From: Myxococcaceae bacterium
GTDB taxonomy: Bacteria; Myxococcota; Myxococcia; Myxococcales; Myxococcaceae
Reading direction: 5' to 3'
DNA length: 64,000 nucleotides
Assembly (NCBI GenBank): GCA_019694575.1
Contig: JAIBBR010000006.1
Location: 1 to 64,000, forward strand
This document shows, one piece after another, positions 1-7,194 of the stretch. The stretch's first letter is position 1. Each line of letters starts with the position of its first letter. A program made the translations under genes and the position numbers. The notes beneath the pieces are model-generated. The model saw only the letters and a list, made by a program, of their open reading frames with translations. It was not told the origin of the DNA and made no database searches.

Positions 1-72
1 GGCGACCGCGATGGCGCTGGCTTTTCGGGGCACTTTCGGTGAATCTCAGCCCGTCACGCGGACCAGACCCCC

Positions 73-119
73 GGGGTCAATGCTGGTGAGAATCGGGGGG
101 TCAAAGATCGTGAGAACCG
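73..119. mobile_element. probable IS21-family terminal repeats (element end)
   Basis: Two 23-bp direct repeats with a 24-bp period start at 73 and 97. They match at 19 of 23 positions and share the cores GGGGTCAA and TGAGAA. Multiple short direct repeats at the ends are a known trait of IS21-family elements. Just downstream a protein-coding frame begins abruptly without its export signal, as expected if an element inserted into the gene. No transposase is visible in the 72 bases to the left, so the family assignment rests only on the repeat pattern and my recollection of such ends. Confidence 0.35.
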
Positions 120-174
120 GCATTCAGTAGAAGCTGCCGCACCCAAGAGCATTTCACTCGGCAAACCAAAATTG

Positions 175-918
175 ATGGTGCTCGACCTCACCACGGCCGG
201 CGGGTTGGACCCTTCAGTCGCCGCGACGATGACCGAAGCCGTGGCCACTGCCGCCACCCGCGCCAATTTTTTCGAAGTGACGACGCAAAAAGACATTGGC
301 ACCGCGCTGGGCATGGAGCGCCAACGGCAGCTCACCGGTTGCTCCGAAGACAGCACCTCGTGTTTGTCAGAGCTCGCCGGCGCATTGGGCGCGCCCTTCG
401 CGCTCTACGGCAGCGTGGCGCAGCTGGGAGACGCCTACCAACTCAACCTACAAGGCATCGACGCCCGCAAAGCACAGCCGGTGGGCCGTTCAACCCGCAT
501 CGCCACTGACTTGAAAGCGCTGCGCAACGCTATTCCCTATGCGCTGGCTGAAGCGACGGGTACACCTCCTCCCGAGCCGCCGTCGAAGGTGCTGCCCTAC
601 ACGTTGATTGGTTTGGGAGGTGCCGCAGTGGTGACAGGCGGCGTGCTCTTCGTCACTTCACTCACCCGAGAAGAAGCCGCGCTCAACGAGCTCAAGCTCG
701 CGCAAACGCAGCCCACCTTTCAATTGAAGCCCGCCAGTTACTTTCGCGATGAAGCCGCCGCGGTGCAGCAGATGCGCATTTTGTCGATTTCGGTCGCCGC
801 TGCCGGTGCCGCGGCGCTTGCAGCGGGCATTTGGTTGATGCCCACCTCCGACTCCGGAGCAGGTTTCGCGCTGGTGCCCACCGTCTCGGGCGCGGCGGTG
901 GTGGGGGTGTTCCCATGA
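175..918 (+). CDS. 5'-truncated periplasmic/membrane protein of unknown function
   Basis: The first half resembles the soluble TolB-N-like/PEGA-associated module of myxobacterial proteins: it opens with MVLDLTTAGG and has the signature of a protein that scans a set of values (alpha/beta, about residues 1-130). A Pro-rich linker follows, then two hydrophobic segments (about 142-162 and 203-222). Relatives usually carry an N-terminal signal peptide. Here the coding frame extends upstream as an Ala/Pro-rich stretch to about base 124, with no start codon or signal sequence, and runs into the IS-like repeats. ATG 175 (or TTG 172) is the only usable start. The gene is probably the 3' part of a disrupted gene, or is rescued by an internal start. 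Its stop overlaps the start of the next gene (ATGA). Exact function is unknown. Confidence 0.6.
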   Translation: MVLDLTTAGGLDPSVAATMTEAVATAATRANFFEVTTQKDIGTALGMERQRQLTGCSEDSTSCLSELAGALGAPFALYGSVAQLGDAYQLNLQGIDARKAQPVGRSTRIATDLKALRNAIPYALAEATGTPPPEPPSKVLPYTLIGLGGAAVVTGGVLFVTSLTREEAALNELKLAQTQPTFQLKPASYFRDEAAAVQQMRILSISVAAAGAAALAAGIWLMPTSDSGAGFALVPTVSGAAVVGVFP

Positions 919-3614
919 GTGCGCCGAAATGGACTTGGCTCGCTGCTTTGTCGCTTTTCGCTGCGTGCAGCCGCATCGACCCTGGCCAAGGCGCGCGGTA
1001 CGTTTGCTCGCGCCAAGCCAGCGAGCCAGAGCGCGAATGCCCCGGCGGTTGGGTGTGTGGGCTCGAAGGCTTTTGTTTGAATCCCGCGACACCAGCCGCC
1101 AACCGCTGTGAAACGCAGAGCGATTGCTTTCAAGGCTGGCACTGCGGCGTCGAAGGCATTTGTTACAATCGCACCACCGCCACCGCCGTCGGCTGCCGCG
1201 ACAACGACGACTGCGGCCCCGACTGGCGCTGCGGCCTCAACCGTTTGTGCCACGCGCGCGACGCGGGCGCCGCTTACGAATGCCTCACCGACGACGACTG
1301 CGAAGCACACTGGCGCTGCGGCCCCGAGCAAAAATGCATCGACTCGCAAAACGATGCGCTGCGCCCAAACCTCGACGCGGGCTTACCAGTGGGCCAGTTG
1401 CTGAGCCCCTTGGTACCCGGAGGAACAGCCGAGAAAGTGGCCATCTCTGACAAGTTCTACAGCTCGACCGAGTGCGACGGCGGCATTGACAGCTATTTCA
1501 CGACCTCGTTTTCGTTGGTGGCCGACGGAGGCCTCACCAAGGTGCTGCGTCACGACGGCTTCTTTTTGGGCAAGCCGACCTATGGCCCCTCGTGTGAGCA
1601 GCTGGCGTCGATACCAATTCAAGCCCAGCACCTGCCCGGCGTGGCCCACGGCGTGCGCGCCCTCGTCGAAGAGCACGACAAGACATACGTGCTCTATCAA
1701 GACGGTGGCATCACCCGTTTTGTCTTGGGCGACGCAGGCATCGAGCCACAAGACATCGCTCCCCCCACGCCGGGCTTCGTCTTCACCAGGCTCAAACTTG
1801 GCTCAACGTCGAGCGGCGCTATCGTCGCTTCGAATGCCGACACCGCGGGCATTTGGTTGCAGAACGACAGCTGGTTGATGGCACCTCCGATTGTTTTGAA
1901 TGACGGAGGCACCGCGGTCATCAATGACGTCGCGCTGTTGGGTGACTATCGGCGCGGTTATTTGGTTGCGGGCACCGAAGAGGGTCTTTTCGGAGTGCAG
2001 CTCGGCACCAACGGGCCCACCGCCCTATGGGAGCCGTACGAGCTCACTCCCCAAGAATGCAACTCAATGCGCAAAGACAATTTCGCGGTCGAACGTATCG
2101 ACGTTTCGCAGGCCACTTCGCCAGCAGGGTCAATGCCCGTGGTGGCGCTGCAACTTCGAACACGGGCGCAACGCAACCAGCCCGCCCGCCTCGCATTGAT
2201 GACCAAAGGCCAGGTGGCCGCGCCTCCTTGCCCAATGATGCGGTTCGAGCCTGGCGACATTACCGTCTTCGAGCTCTCGGCGTACTACAGCCGTACGTGC
2301 GAGGGCGACTTTACCAGCTACGCGGTGGGCGGCTTCGGAGACGGCGGCGTCGACGTGCTCGCGCAATGCCGTTACGCCAGCGACGGCGGCGTCAATACTC
2401 AGCTGGAGCGGCTGATTCCCTGGCAGAGCTTTCAAATCGGCGGGAGCAACGACGATGAAACGCCAGCGCTCGAGCTGCTCAAGCCCACCACCGTCTTCTC
2501 GGCTTCAAACCCCCGGCGCACCGCCATGCTCGGCGCGCACGGCGAATTGTGGTTCGACGACGAGCAGAACGTTTTTCCGCTCAGCAGCTTGGCGCTCACC
2601 GAAGTGCCTGACGTGGTGGGGGGCACCATCGACCGGCCCTTTGCCGCCCAGCCTCCGCTGATTTTCAACCCCCTCAGAAACGACAGCTTTCCCATGACGT
2701 CTTACGAAGTCAGCGAGTACACGAAAGGTGCCGGCTTTCTCAACCTCGCTGAAGAAGCGGCCCTGGTGACCCACGTCGAGGGCCAGCCCCATTGGCTCGT
2801 GGCGCAATATTCTCTGCCCGACAGAACCATGGCGCTGGTTATCGACACGCGCGGCAACGGCATACCCCTCGAGTCGCGACCCAGCGGCCTGGTGGCGACG
2901 TCTGATGTTTCGCTGCTCAAGCCAACCTTGGCGGTCAGCGCTCCAAGCGCAGACGGAGGCACGTCACTGGTGATGTCAGTACAAGACGCGTTGCTCGCGG
3001 CAGACATTTCGCAAGTGCCAGACGGCGGGTTGCCGTTCATCGCCGATTCACTGTCGCTTTTGCCTTCATTGAAAGTGGTGGCCTCTATTGTGCCTCGGGC
3101 CAACATCACTTCGCTGTGGGGGCTGCCAGCCGACCCTGACCCTGCCCGCACCGCGCGTTACGCCGAGGGTTATTTGGTTACCGCGGGCCGCGTGTTTCGC
3201 TACCACGCCGACAACCCCATTGTCTGGCGCAGCGAAGAGCTGGTGGTGACCGCCGCCGAAGCGGTTGAAGTGTGGAGCGACGGCCGCCGAGCACGCGCCG
3301 GGTTTCGCGATGGTGCGGTGTTCAGCTTGCCGTCACGGGTGCAACTGGCGCCGCCCATCGAGTCGGGCACCTCGTTGGTGACAGATTTCGCGCAGGCATG
3401 CGGTCATGCTTTCGCGCTCACCGCGGGCGGTTTGTACCAATTGGTGGCCGGCGAAGGCGACGTGGTGGGGCATTGGAGAAAAGTGCCCCTCGTCTCTGAC
3501 AGCGCTCAGCCTGATTACGCTTCGGGGCGGTTGCATTCTGATGGCAGCGCCCTGCTTGTGTTTTTGCCGCATGGCGTGGTGGAACACGTCACCGGCTTTC
3601 AATGTCTGCCCTGA
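915..3614 (+). CDS. large Cys-rich lipoprotein, unknown function
   Basis: About 899 residues. The chosen ATG overlaps the previous stop and gives a lipoprotein signal ending at Cys16 (LFAAC), so the protein should be anchored in the envelope. Residues about 30-145 hold four tandem modules of the pattern DC-x5-WxCG-x4-C, a small disulfide-rich repeat frequent in myxobacterial surface lipoproteins. The remaining 750 residues contain many DGG motifs and beta-strand-like segments, as in a propeller-type extracellular domain. No catalytic motif was recognised. Its 3' end overlaps the cytochrome gene by 13 bases, so the two are probably translated together. A role in envelope or surface binding is only inferred. 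Confidence 0.75.
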   Translation: MSAPKWTWLAALSLFAACSRIDPGQGARYVCSRQASEPERECPGGWVCGLEGFCLNPATPAANRCETQSDCFQGWHCGVEGICYNRTTATAVGCRDNDDCGPDWRCGLNRLCHARDAGAAYECLTDDDCEAHWRCGPEQKCIDSQNDALRPNLDAGLPVGQLLSPLVPGGTAEKVAISDKFYSSTECDGGIDSYFTTSFSLVADGGLTKVLRHDGFFLGKPTYGPSCEQLASIPIQAQHLPGVAHGVRALVEEHDKTYVLYQDGGITRFVLGDAGIEPQDIAPPTPGFVFTRLKLGSTSSGAIVASNADTAGIWLQNDSWLMAPPIVLNDGGTAVINDVALLGDYRRGYLVAGTEEGLFGVQLGTNGPTALWEPYELTPQECNSMRKDNFAVERIDVSQATSPAGSMPVVALQLRTRAQRNQPARLALMTKGQVAAPPCPMMRFEPGDITVFELSAYYSRTCEGDFTSYAVGGFGDGGVDVLAQCRYASDGGVNTQLERLIPWQSFQIGGSNDDETPALELLKPTTVFSASNPRRTAMLGAHGELWFDDEQNVFPLSSLALTEVPDVVGGTIDRPFAAQPPLIFNPLRNDSFPMTSYEVSEYTKGAGFLNLAEEAALVTHVEGQPHWLVAQYSLPDRTMALVIDTRGNGIPLESRPSGLVATSDVSLLKPTLAVSAPSADGGTSLVMSVQDALLAADISQVPDGGLPFIADSLSLLPSLKVVASIVPRANITSLWGLPADPDPARTARYAEGYLVTAGRVFRYHADNPIVWRSEELVVTAAEAVEVWSDGRRARAGFRDGAVFSLPSRVQLAPPIESGTSLVTDFAQACGHAFALTAGGLYQLVAGEGDVVGHWRKVPLVSDSAQPDYASGRLHSDGSALLVFLPHGVVEHVTGFQCLP

Positions 3615-4315
3615 TTCGACGCTTCAGCTTCGTTCTTGCACTCTGCGCTGTCGCCGCGGGTTGCTCTGCGCCCATGCCCGCGAAAGAATTTGGCGCGGTG
3701 GTTTTCAACGACCCGGCCTTCGCGGGTACGCGGCTGAATGCCTATGCGTGCTCGACGTGCCACACCGAGCGCGCGGGCGATACCCGCGTGTTGCCGGGGT
3801 ACGCGATGACGGGGGTGACGAAGCGCACCGCTTTCTGGGGCGGCCAAATTGAACGGCTCATCGACGCGGCGAGTTTTTGTTACCAGCAGTACATGTTTGG
3901 CGCAGGCCCGCTCGATGCTGAAGACGTGCGCGCGAAAGCGCTTTATGAATATCTCGCTTCGCTGCCGGGTGAAGAAGGTGCGAAAGACGCGTTGCCTTTT
4001 ACCGTCGTGCACACCGTCACGGTGCTGACGGGCGGAGACGCGAAACGAGGGCAGGCTGCTTATTCAGCCGCCTGCCGAGGGTGCCACGGAGAGGCTCATT
4101 CGGGCTCGGGGCAAATCACCTCGCGCGCCAACGTGCTGCCTGAGGTGACGAAAGACTATGCGCGGCTGTTCCCCGCGGTGGACCCGGCGCTGGTGGTGAT
4201 TGAGAAGGTGCGTCACGGCAATTCGTTCGGGCTTTCGGGCACCATGGCTCCGTTTAGCCAAGAGGCGCTCTCTGACGAAGCGCTGGCCGATATTTTGGCG
4301 TACTTGGGTTTGTGA
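3602..4315 (+). CDS. dihaem cytochrome c lipoprotein
   Basis: 237 residues with a lipoprotein signal (AAGC, Cys21) and two haem c attachment motifs, CSTCH at 50-54 and CRGCH at 158-162. The C-terminal half looks like a class I cytochrome c domain, with a Met-containing loop (SGTMAPF, about 215) that could supply the sixth iron ligand. It should act as an electron carrier on the periplasmic side. It overlaps both neighbours (13 bases upstream, TGATG junction downstream), so it sits in a compact operon with the Cys-rich lipoprotein and queE. The redox partner cannot be read from the sequence. Confidence 0.85.
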   Translation: MSALIRRFSFVLALCAVAAGCSAPMPAKEFGAVVFNDPAFAGTRLNAYACSTCHTERAGDTRVLPGYAMTGVTKRTAFWGGQIERLIDAASFCYQQYMFGAGPLDAEDVRAKALYEYLASLPGEEGAKDALPFTVVHTVTVLTGGDAKRGQAAYSAACRGCHGEAHSGSGQITSRANVLPEVTKDYARLFPAVDPALVVIEKVRHGNSFGLSGTMAPFSQEALSDEALADILAYLGL

Positions 4316-5007
4316 TGCTCGCTGCCCGCCCGCACATTGAGCCGCACCGCGCGCCTGCGTTTGATTCAGTGATGGTGAAGGAAATCTACCTCTCACTGCA
4401 GGGAGAGTCTTCGCACGCCGGCAAACTGTGCAGCTTCGTGCGGCTCACCGGGTGCCACTTGCGCTGCACGTACTGCGACAGTGAGTTTGCCTTTCGTGGT
4501 GGCGCGCGCATGAAGAATGCCGAGGTGCTGAAGCAGGTGAAGGCGCTCGCTTCTTCGATGGTTGAGATTACCGGCGGCGAGCCGCTGCTGCAGCCCGGCG
4601 TTTACCCGTTGATGGAGGCGTTGCTGGCAGAAGGTTTGACGGTGCTTTTAGAAACGTCGGGCGCCGTCGATACCCGCTTGGTGCCGCCCGCGGTGCATAA
4701 GATTGTCGATTTGAAAACGCCGTCGTCAGGTGAGTCAGACCGCAATGATGAGCGGGTTTTCAGCTCGATGACCGAGCGCGATGAGCTGAAGTTCGTGATT
4801 GGTAGCCGTGAAGATTACGAGTGGTCGCGCGATTGGGTTCGCTCCGAGAAACTCGCCGGAAAACCGTTTGGTTTTCTCTTCTCGACTGTGTTCGGCAAGC
4901 TGTCGACGCAGGCGCTGGCAGAGTGGATTATCGAAGACCGCTTGCCGGTGCGTTTTCAGCTGCAGCAGCACAAGTACGTGTGGGAGCCCAATGCGCGCGG
5001 GGTGTAG
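4315..5007 (+). CDS. queE: 7-carboxy-7-deazaguanine synthase QueE
   Basis: Radical-SAM enzyme that contracts the ring of 6-carboxytetrahydropterin to 7-carboxy-7-deazaguanine in the queuosine/7-deazapurine pathway; cytosolic. The family opening EIYLSLQGES is at about 23-32. The iron-sulfur motif CxxxCxxC is at Cys47, Cys51 and Cys54, and the SAM-binding ITGGEPLLQ follows near 85. The 230-residue length fits the family. The start was taken at the ATG that overlaps the preceding TGA; GTG 4312 and ATG 4372 are alternatives, the latter giving the usual short N-terminus. No queC, queD or queF lies nearby, so the pathway must be completed elsewhere. Confidence 0.9.
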   Translation: MLAARPHIEPHRAPAFDSVMVKEIYLSLQGESSHAGKLCSFVRLTGCHLRCTYCDSEFAFRGGARMKNAEVLKQVKALASSMVEITGGEPLLQPGVYPLMEALLAEGLTVLLETSGAVDTRLVPPAVHKIVDLKTPSSGESDRNDERVFSSMTERDELKFVIGSREDYEWSRDWVRSEKLAGKPFGFLFSTVFGKLSTQALAEWIIEDRLPVRFQLQQHKYVWEPNARGV

Positions 5008-5045
5008 CGGTGCTCGTTTCGCATTGTTCAACTTCACCGCTTCTG

Positions 5046-5429
5046 TCAAACGCGAGCCAGGCCGGCGACCGCGCTGAAATGCGCGTCACGCGTATAGAGC
5101 GCCAAGCCATGCTCGACAGCGATGGCCGCGATCCACAAGTCATTGGTGGGAATGGGCTTGCGGGCTGCCCGCAACTGCCGGTGGATTTGCGCGTACCGGT
5201 GTGAAACCGGGGCATCGATACCAAGGATCGTGACGTCATCTTGCGATAGAAACCAGGCCAACCGCGTCTCGTTATCGGCCGGCCGGCGGCCACCTAAGAA
5301 GCCAGAGCGAATTTCGCCCAGTGCGACAACCGGCACGGCGATGAGCTCAGCGATCTCGAGCACTTCGATGACCTCGTCAACTTGAGACAAAGCGTCTGAC
5401 AACCGGTTGGTGTCGAGAAGTAATTTCAT
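5046..5429 (-). CDS. vapC: VapC-like PIN-domain toxin
   Basis: 127-residue PIN-domain ribonuclease. The expected acidic active-site residues are Asp6 (LLLDTN), Glu39 (ALGEIRSG), Asp97 (TNDLWIAA) and Asp115 (YTRDAHF). VapC toxins cleave RNA, typically tRNA or rRNA, when their antitoxin is degraded. The start overlaps the antitoxin stop by four bases (ATGA), the usual layout for this module. Most similar in style to the FitB/VapC group with the TND motif. The RNA target cannot be inferred. Confidence 0.88.
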   Translation of the reverse strand: MKLLLDTNRLSDALSQVDEVIEVLEIAELIAVPVVALGEIRSGFLGGRRPADNETRLAWFLSQDDVTILGIDAPVSHRYAQIHRQLRAARKPIPTNDLWIAAIAVEHGLALYTRDAHFSAVAGLARV

Positions 5430-5665
5430 TTCCAAAGCTCGTCGTCGATGTCGCGATGCTCTTTGAGGAAGCGGTCGAAGCGACCCGCCTCTTGTCGAGA
5501 CCAAGCGCCTGGCATCTCGCTCAAGTCGCGCCGGCGAATGGGTTGGCCGACGCTGCGCGCCAAGGCTTCGAGCGCCAGCTGGTTGACGCTTTTGCCTAAC
5601 TGTTTCGAACGGTCCTTCAAGGCTTTGTCGAGCGCAGGAGGAATGTCGCGAATCGTGTATTGCAT
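5426..5665 (-). CDS. vapB: VapB-like ribbon-helix-helix antitoxin
   Basis: 79 residues. The N-terminus (MQYTIRDIPPALDKALKDR) is a typical ribbon-helix-helix DNA-binding strand and helix of the FitA/VapB type; the Trp/acidic tail (about 50-79) would wrap the toxin. I chose ATG 5665 over ATG 5674, because the putative -10 element covers 5673-5678 and 5665 would then lie at the transcription start (leaderless). The longer form would begin MLCMQYTI. It binds and silences the PIN toxin and probably represses its own promoter through the flanking palindrome. Confidence 0.85.
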   Translation of the reverse strand: MQYTIRDIPPALDKALKDRSKQLGKSVNQLALEALARSVGQPIRRRDLSEMPGAWSRQEAGRFDRFLKEHRDIDDELWK

Positions 5666-5701
5666 GCATAACATGCTAGCTCATGCATGCATTCTGAGCA
5701 A
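5661..5701 (-). promoter_or_regulatory. vapBC promoter with palindromic operator
   Basis: On the minus strand a -35-like TTGCTC (5701-5696) and a -10-like TAGCAT (5678-5673) are 17 bases apart. A 9-bp inverted repeat, TGCATGCAT (5661-5669) and ATGCATGCA (5683-5691), flanks the -10 and covers the antitoxin start codon. Antitoxins of this class usually autorepress at such repeats. The promoter would give a leaderless or nearly leaderless transcript. Confidence 0.5.
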
Positions 5702-6275
5702 TCGACCCCGGGCGGGCGTGCTCGCGTTTTACAAAATGCTGACTGGCATTCGCCACCGAACGATGATGGACGCGCTGCGAAGCGTCGGCGACCCGCTGTT
5801 GCAGCCAAAGCGAAAGCTTTGTGAAACGGTGCACATAAGGTGTGCATGGCTTCACTAACCTCACTGCTCCTCTGGGTTCAGCCGACGTATCCCGCCTGGG
5901 AGAAGAACTGGCGACAATGTGAAAAAGCCTTGAGGAGCGCGGGTGGCTCATTGCGTACCGGCGCGCCTTCGCCCGTTTTTGCTGAGGCTGGCTGTTTTCC
6001 CTTCGCCTTCAGGCTCTCGAAGGGGCGAAGGGGTTTCCTTTGTCAGACATCGGTTTTGCTCGCCCGTCGTGCTGTCACATTCATCAAGCCTTCTACAGCT
6101 CAACGAAGGCTCGCAAGTTCATGCGTCGATGAGAGCACGTTGGCAACCAGAACCTGGGGGGAGCGACAAAGCCCCTCGTCCCTCAAAGCCTCATCACTTT
6201 CGCCCATTTGCTCCATCGCTGATTTTCGCCCGTACCCGTACCCGAACGCCTCACCGCACGCGAACGCGGTTGTAG
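5702..6275. other. gene-poor stretch
   Basis: About 570 bases between the vapBC promoter and the end of the protease gene. I see no convincing gene. Open frames here lack start signals and recognisable protein patterns, and the long plus-strand frame runs into the protease gene on the other strand. The stretch contains one copy of a 55-bp repeat (5801-5855) and short tandem CGTACC/GAACG-like repeats near 6227-6270. It may be decayed DNA. Confidence 0.5.
5801..5855. repeat. 55-bp hairpin-forming repeat, copy 1
   Basis: It matches 7130-7184 in the same orientation at 49 of 55 positions. The second half is an inverted repeat: GTGAA near 5821 pairs with TTCAC near 5851, and TGCACA pairs with TGTGCA around a short loop. 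This copy lies in non-coding DNA. Read on the minus strand it resembles the signal-peptide region of the protease lipoprotein encoded at 6276-7190 (FTKLSLWL). Confidence 0.7.
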
Positions 6276-7190
6276 TTATCGCGGCGTCGCCCACACCTGC
6301 CCGTTCGCCACATCGAAGGTAAGCGCGTAGTTGCGCAGCGCAGACACTCCAATGTTGCCGTCGTAAATGAGCTCGCGCACATGGGGAGACAACGTCTGTG
6401 CGCCGAGGCCGGGTATGTCGAGGTTCAACGGCCCGCATGACTTGCCGTCGGCGGAGCAGTTGGCTCCCAACGCCTTGACGGCGTGCGGGGCCAGTATCAA
6501 GGCCGTGTCGTTACCGGTGTCTAAGATGAACCAGACTTTCTCTTCGCCGGTGGCATGGCGCGCGGCGATGAAGACGTCGAGCGCAACACCCGCCCCTGGA
6601 CGAGAGAGCCGCACTTCCATCGGCTTGGCTGTGGCGATGCGCTGCGACAAGCTTTCGGCGCTTTCAAGCACCAACGTGCGCTTGGGCAAATCGAACGTGA
6701 CTGGGGTGTGCGCGAAGGTTTGCAGCGAGACCACCCCGTCGACGACGGGAAATTCTTTGGGCGCCAGCGCGGCTAAATCAAAAACGCCAGCAACGGGAAC
6801 GCGAATGTCTCGGCCACCGAGCGTCAACGTCACGTCGTTACACACCGGCATGTCGATGCGCTCGTTGGTCATGCGATGCGCGGTGAAGCGGCCGTGCGGC
6901 TGACAACCCAACTCGGCAGCTACGCGGGAAGAGACAATGGTGAGCCCGCCTCCCGAATCGAGCAGCAATGTGCGCGGCTTGCCTGCGATGGTGACTTGCA
7001 CGGTGCGGTGCGGCGTGTCGGTGACCCCGGCAGGCCCGAAGGAACCCGTAGCCAGCTCGATGCGCTCGAGGTGAGTACTGTTAGCGAGGGTATTCGAGCC
7101 GGTCGCGCAGCCGAGACTCCCGGCGACAAGCAGCCAAAGCGAAAGCTTTGTGAAAAGGCGCACATTGGGTGTGCAGGGTTTCACAAACAT
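6276..7190 (-). CDS. retropepsin-like aspartyl protease family lipoprotein
   Basis: 304 residues. The N-terminus (LFTKLSLWLLVAGSLGC) is an export signal with a weak lipobox, so the protein is probably periplasmic or membrane-anchored. Two aspartyl-protease signatures are visible, LLLDSGGG near residue 75 and FILDTGND near 220. This is the two-lobed arrangement in which each Asp contributes to catalysis. The start lies only 4 bases after the upstream kinase stop; GTG 7163 would give a more ordinary short signal peptide. The first 20 codons lie in the second copy of a 55-bp repeat. The substrate is unknown. Confidence 0.75.
   Translation of the reverse strand: MFVKPCTPNVRLFTKLSLWLLVAGSLGCATGSNTLANSTHLERIELATGSFGPAGVTDTPHRTVQVTIAGKPRTLLLDSGGGLTIVSSRVAAELGCQPHGRFTAHRMTNERIDMPVCNDVTLTLGGRDIRVPVAGVFDLAALAPKEFPVVDGVVSLQTFAHTPVTFDLPKRTLVLESAESLSQRIATAKPMEVRLSRPGAGVALDVFIAARHATGEEKVWFILDTGNDTALILAPHAVKALGANCSADGKSCGPLNLDIPGLGAQTLSPHVRELIYDGNIGVSALRNYALTFDVANGQVWATPR
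7130..7184. repeat. 55-bp hairpin-forming repeat, copy 2
   Basis: It matches 5801-5855 at 49 of 55 positions. This copy overlaps the 5' coding end of the aspartyl protease gene on the minus strand. Its 3' half folds as a stem with TGTGCA/CGCACA arms, so it could also affect translation of that gene. Whether it is a duplicated gene fragment or a mobile palindromic repeat cannot be decided from two copies. Confidence 0.7.
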
Positions 7191-7194
7191 AGGG

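Noticed and set aside
1-72. Possible istB C-terminal coding end at the left edge
   Set aside because: No frame gives a recognisable IstB or IstA ending; the sequence is too short to judge.
692-1349. Long antisense reading frames across the Cys-rich lipoprotein
   Set aside because: GC-rich coding DNA creates long opposite-strand frames; they lack start signals and domain patterns and are better explained as shadows.
5840-6322. 160-codon plus-strand reading frame in the gene-poor stretch
   Set aside because: It runs into the protease gene on the other strand, lacks a ribosome-binding site, and its translation has low-complexity Pro/Arg/Ser composition typical of non-coding GC-rich DNA.
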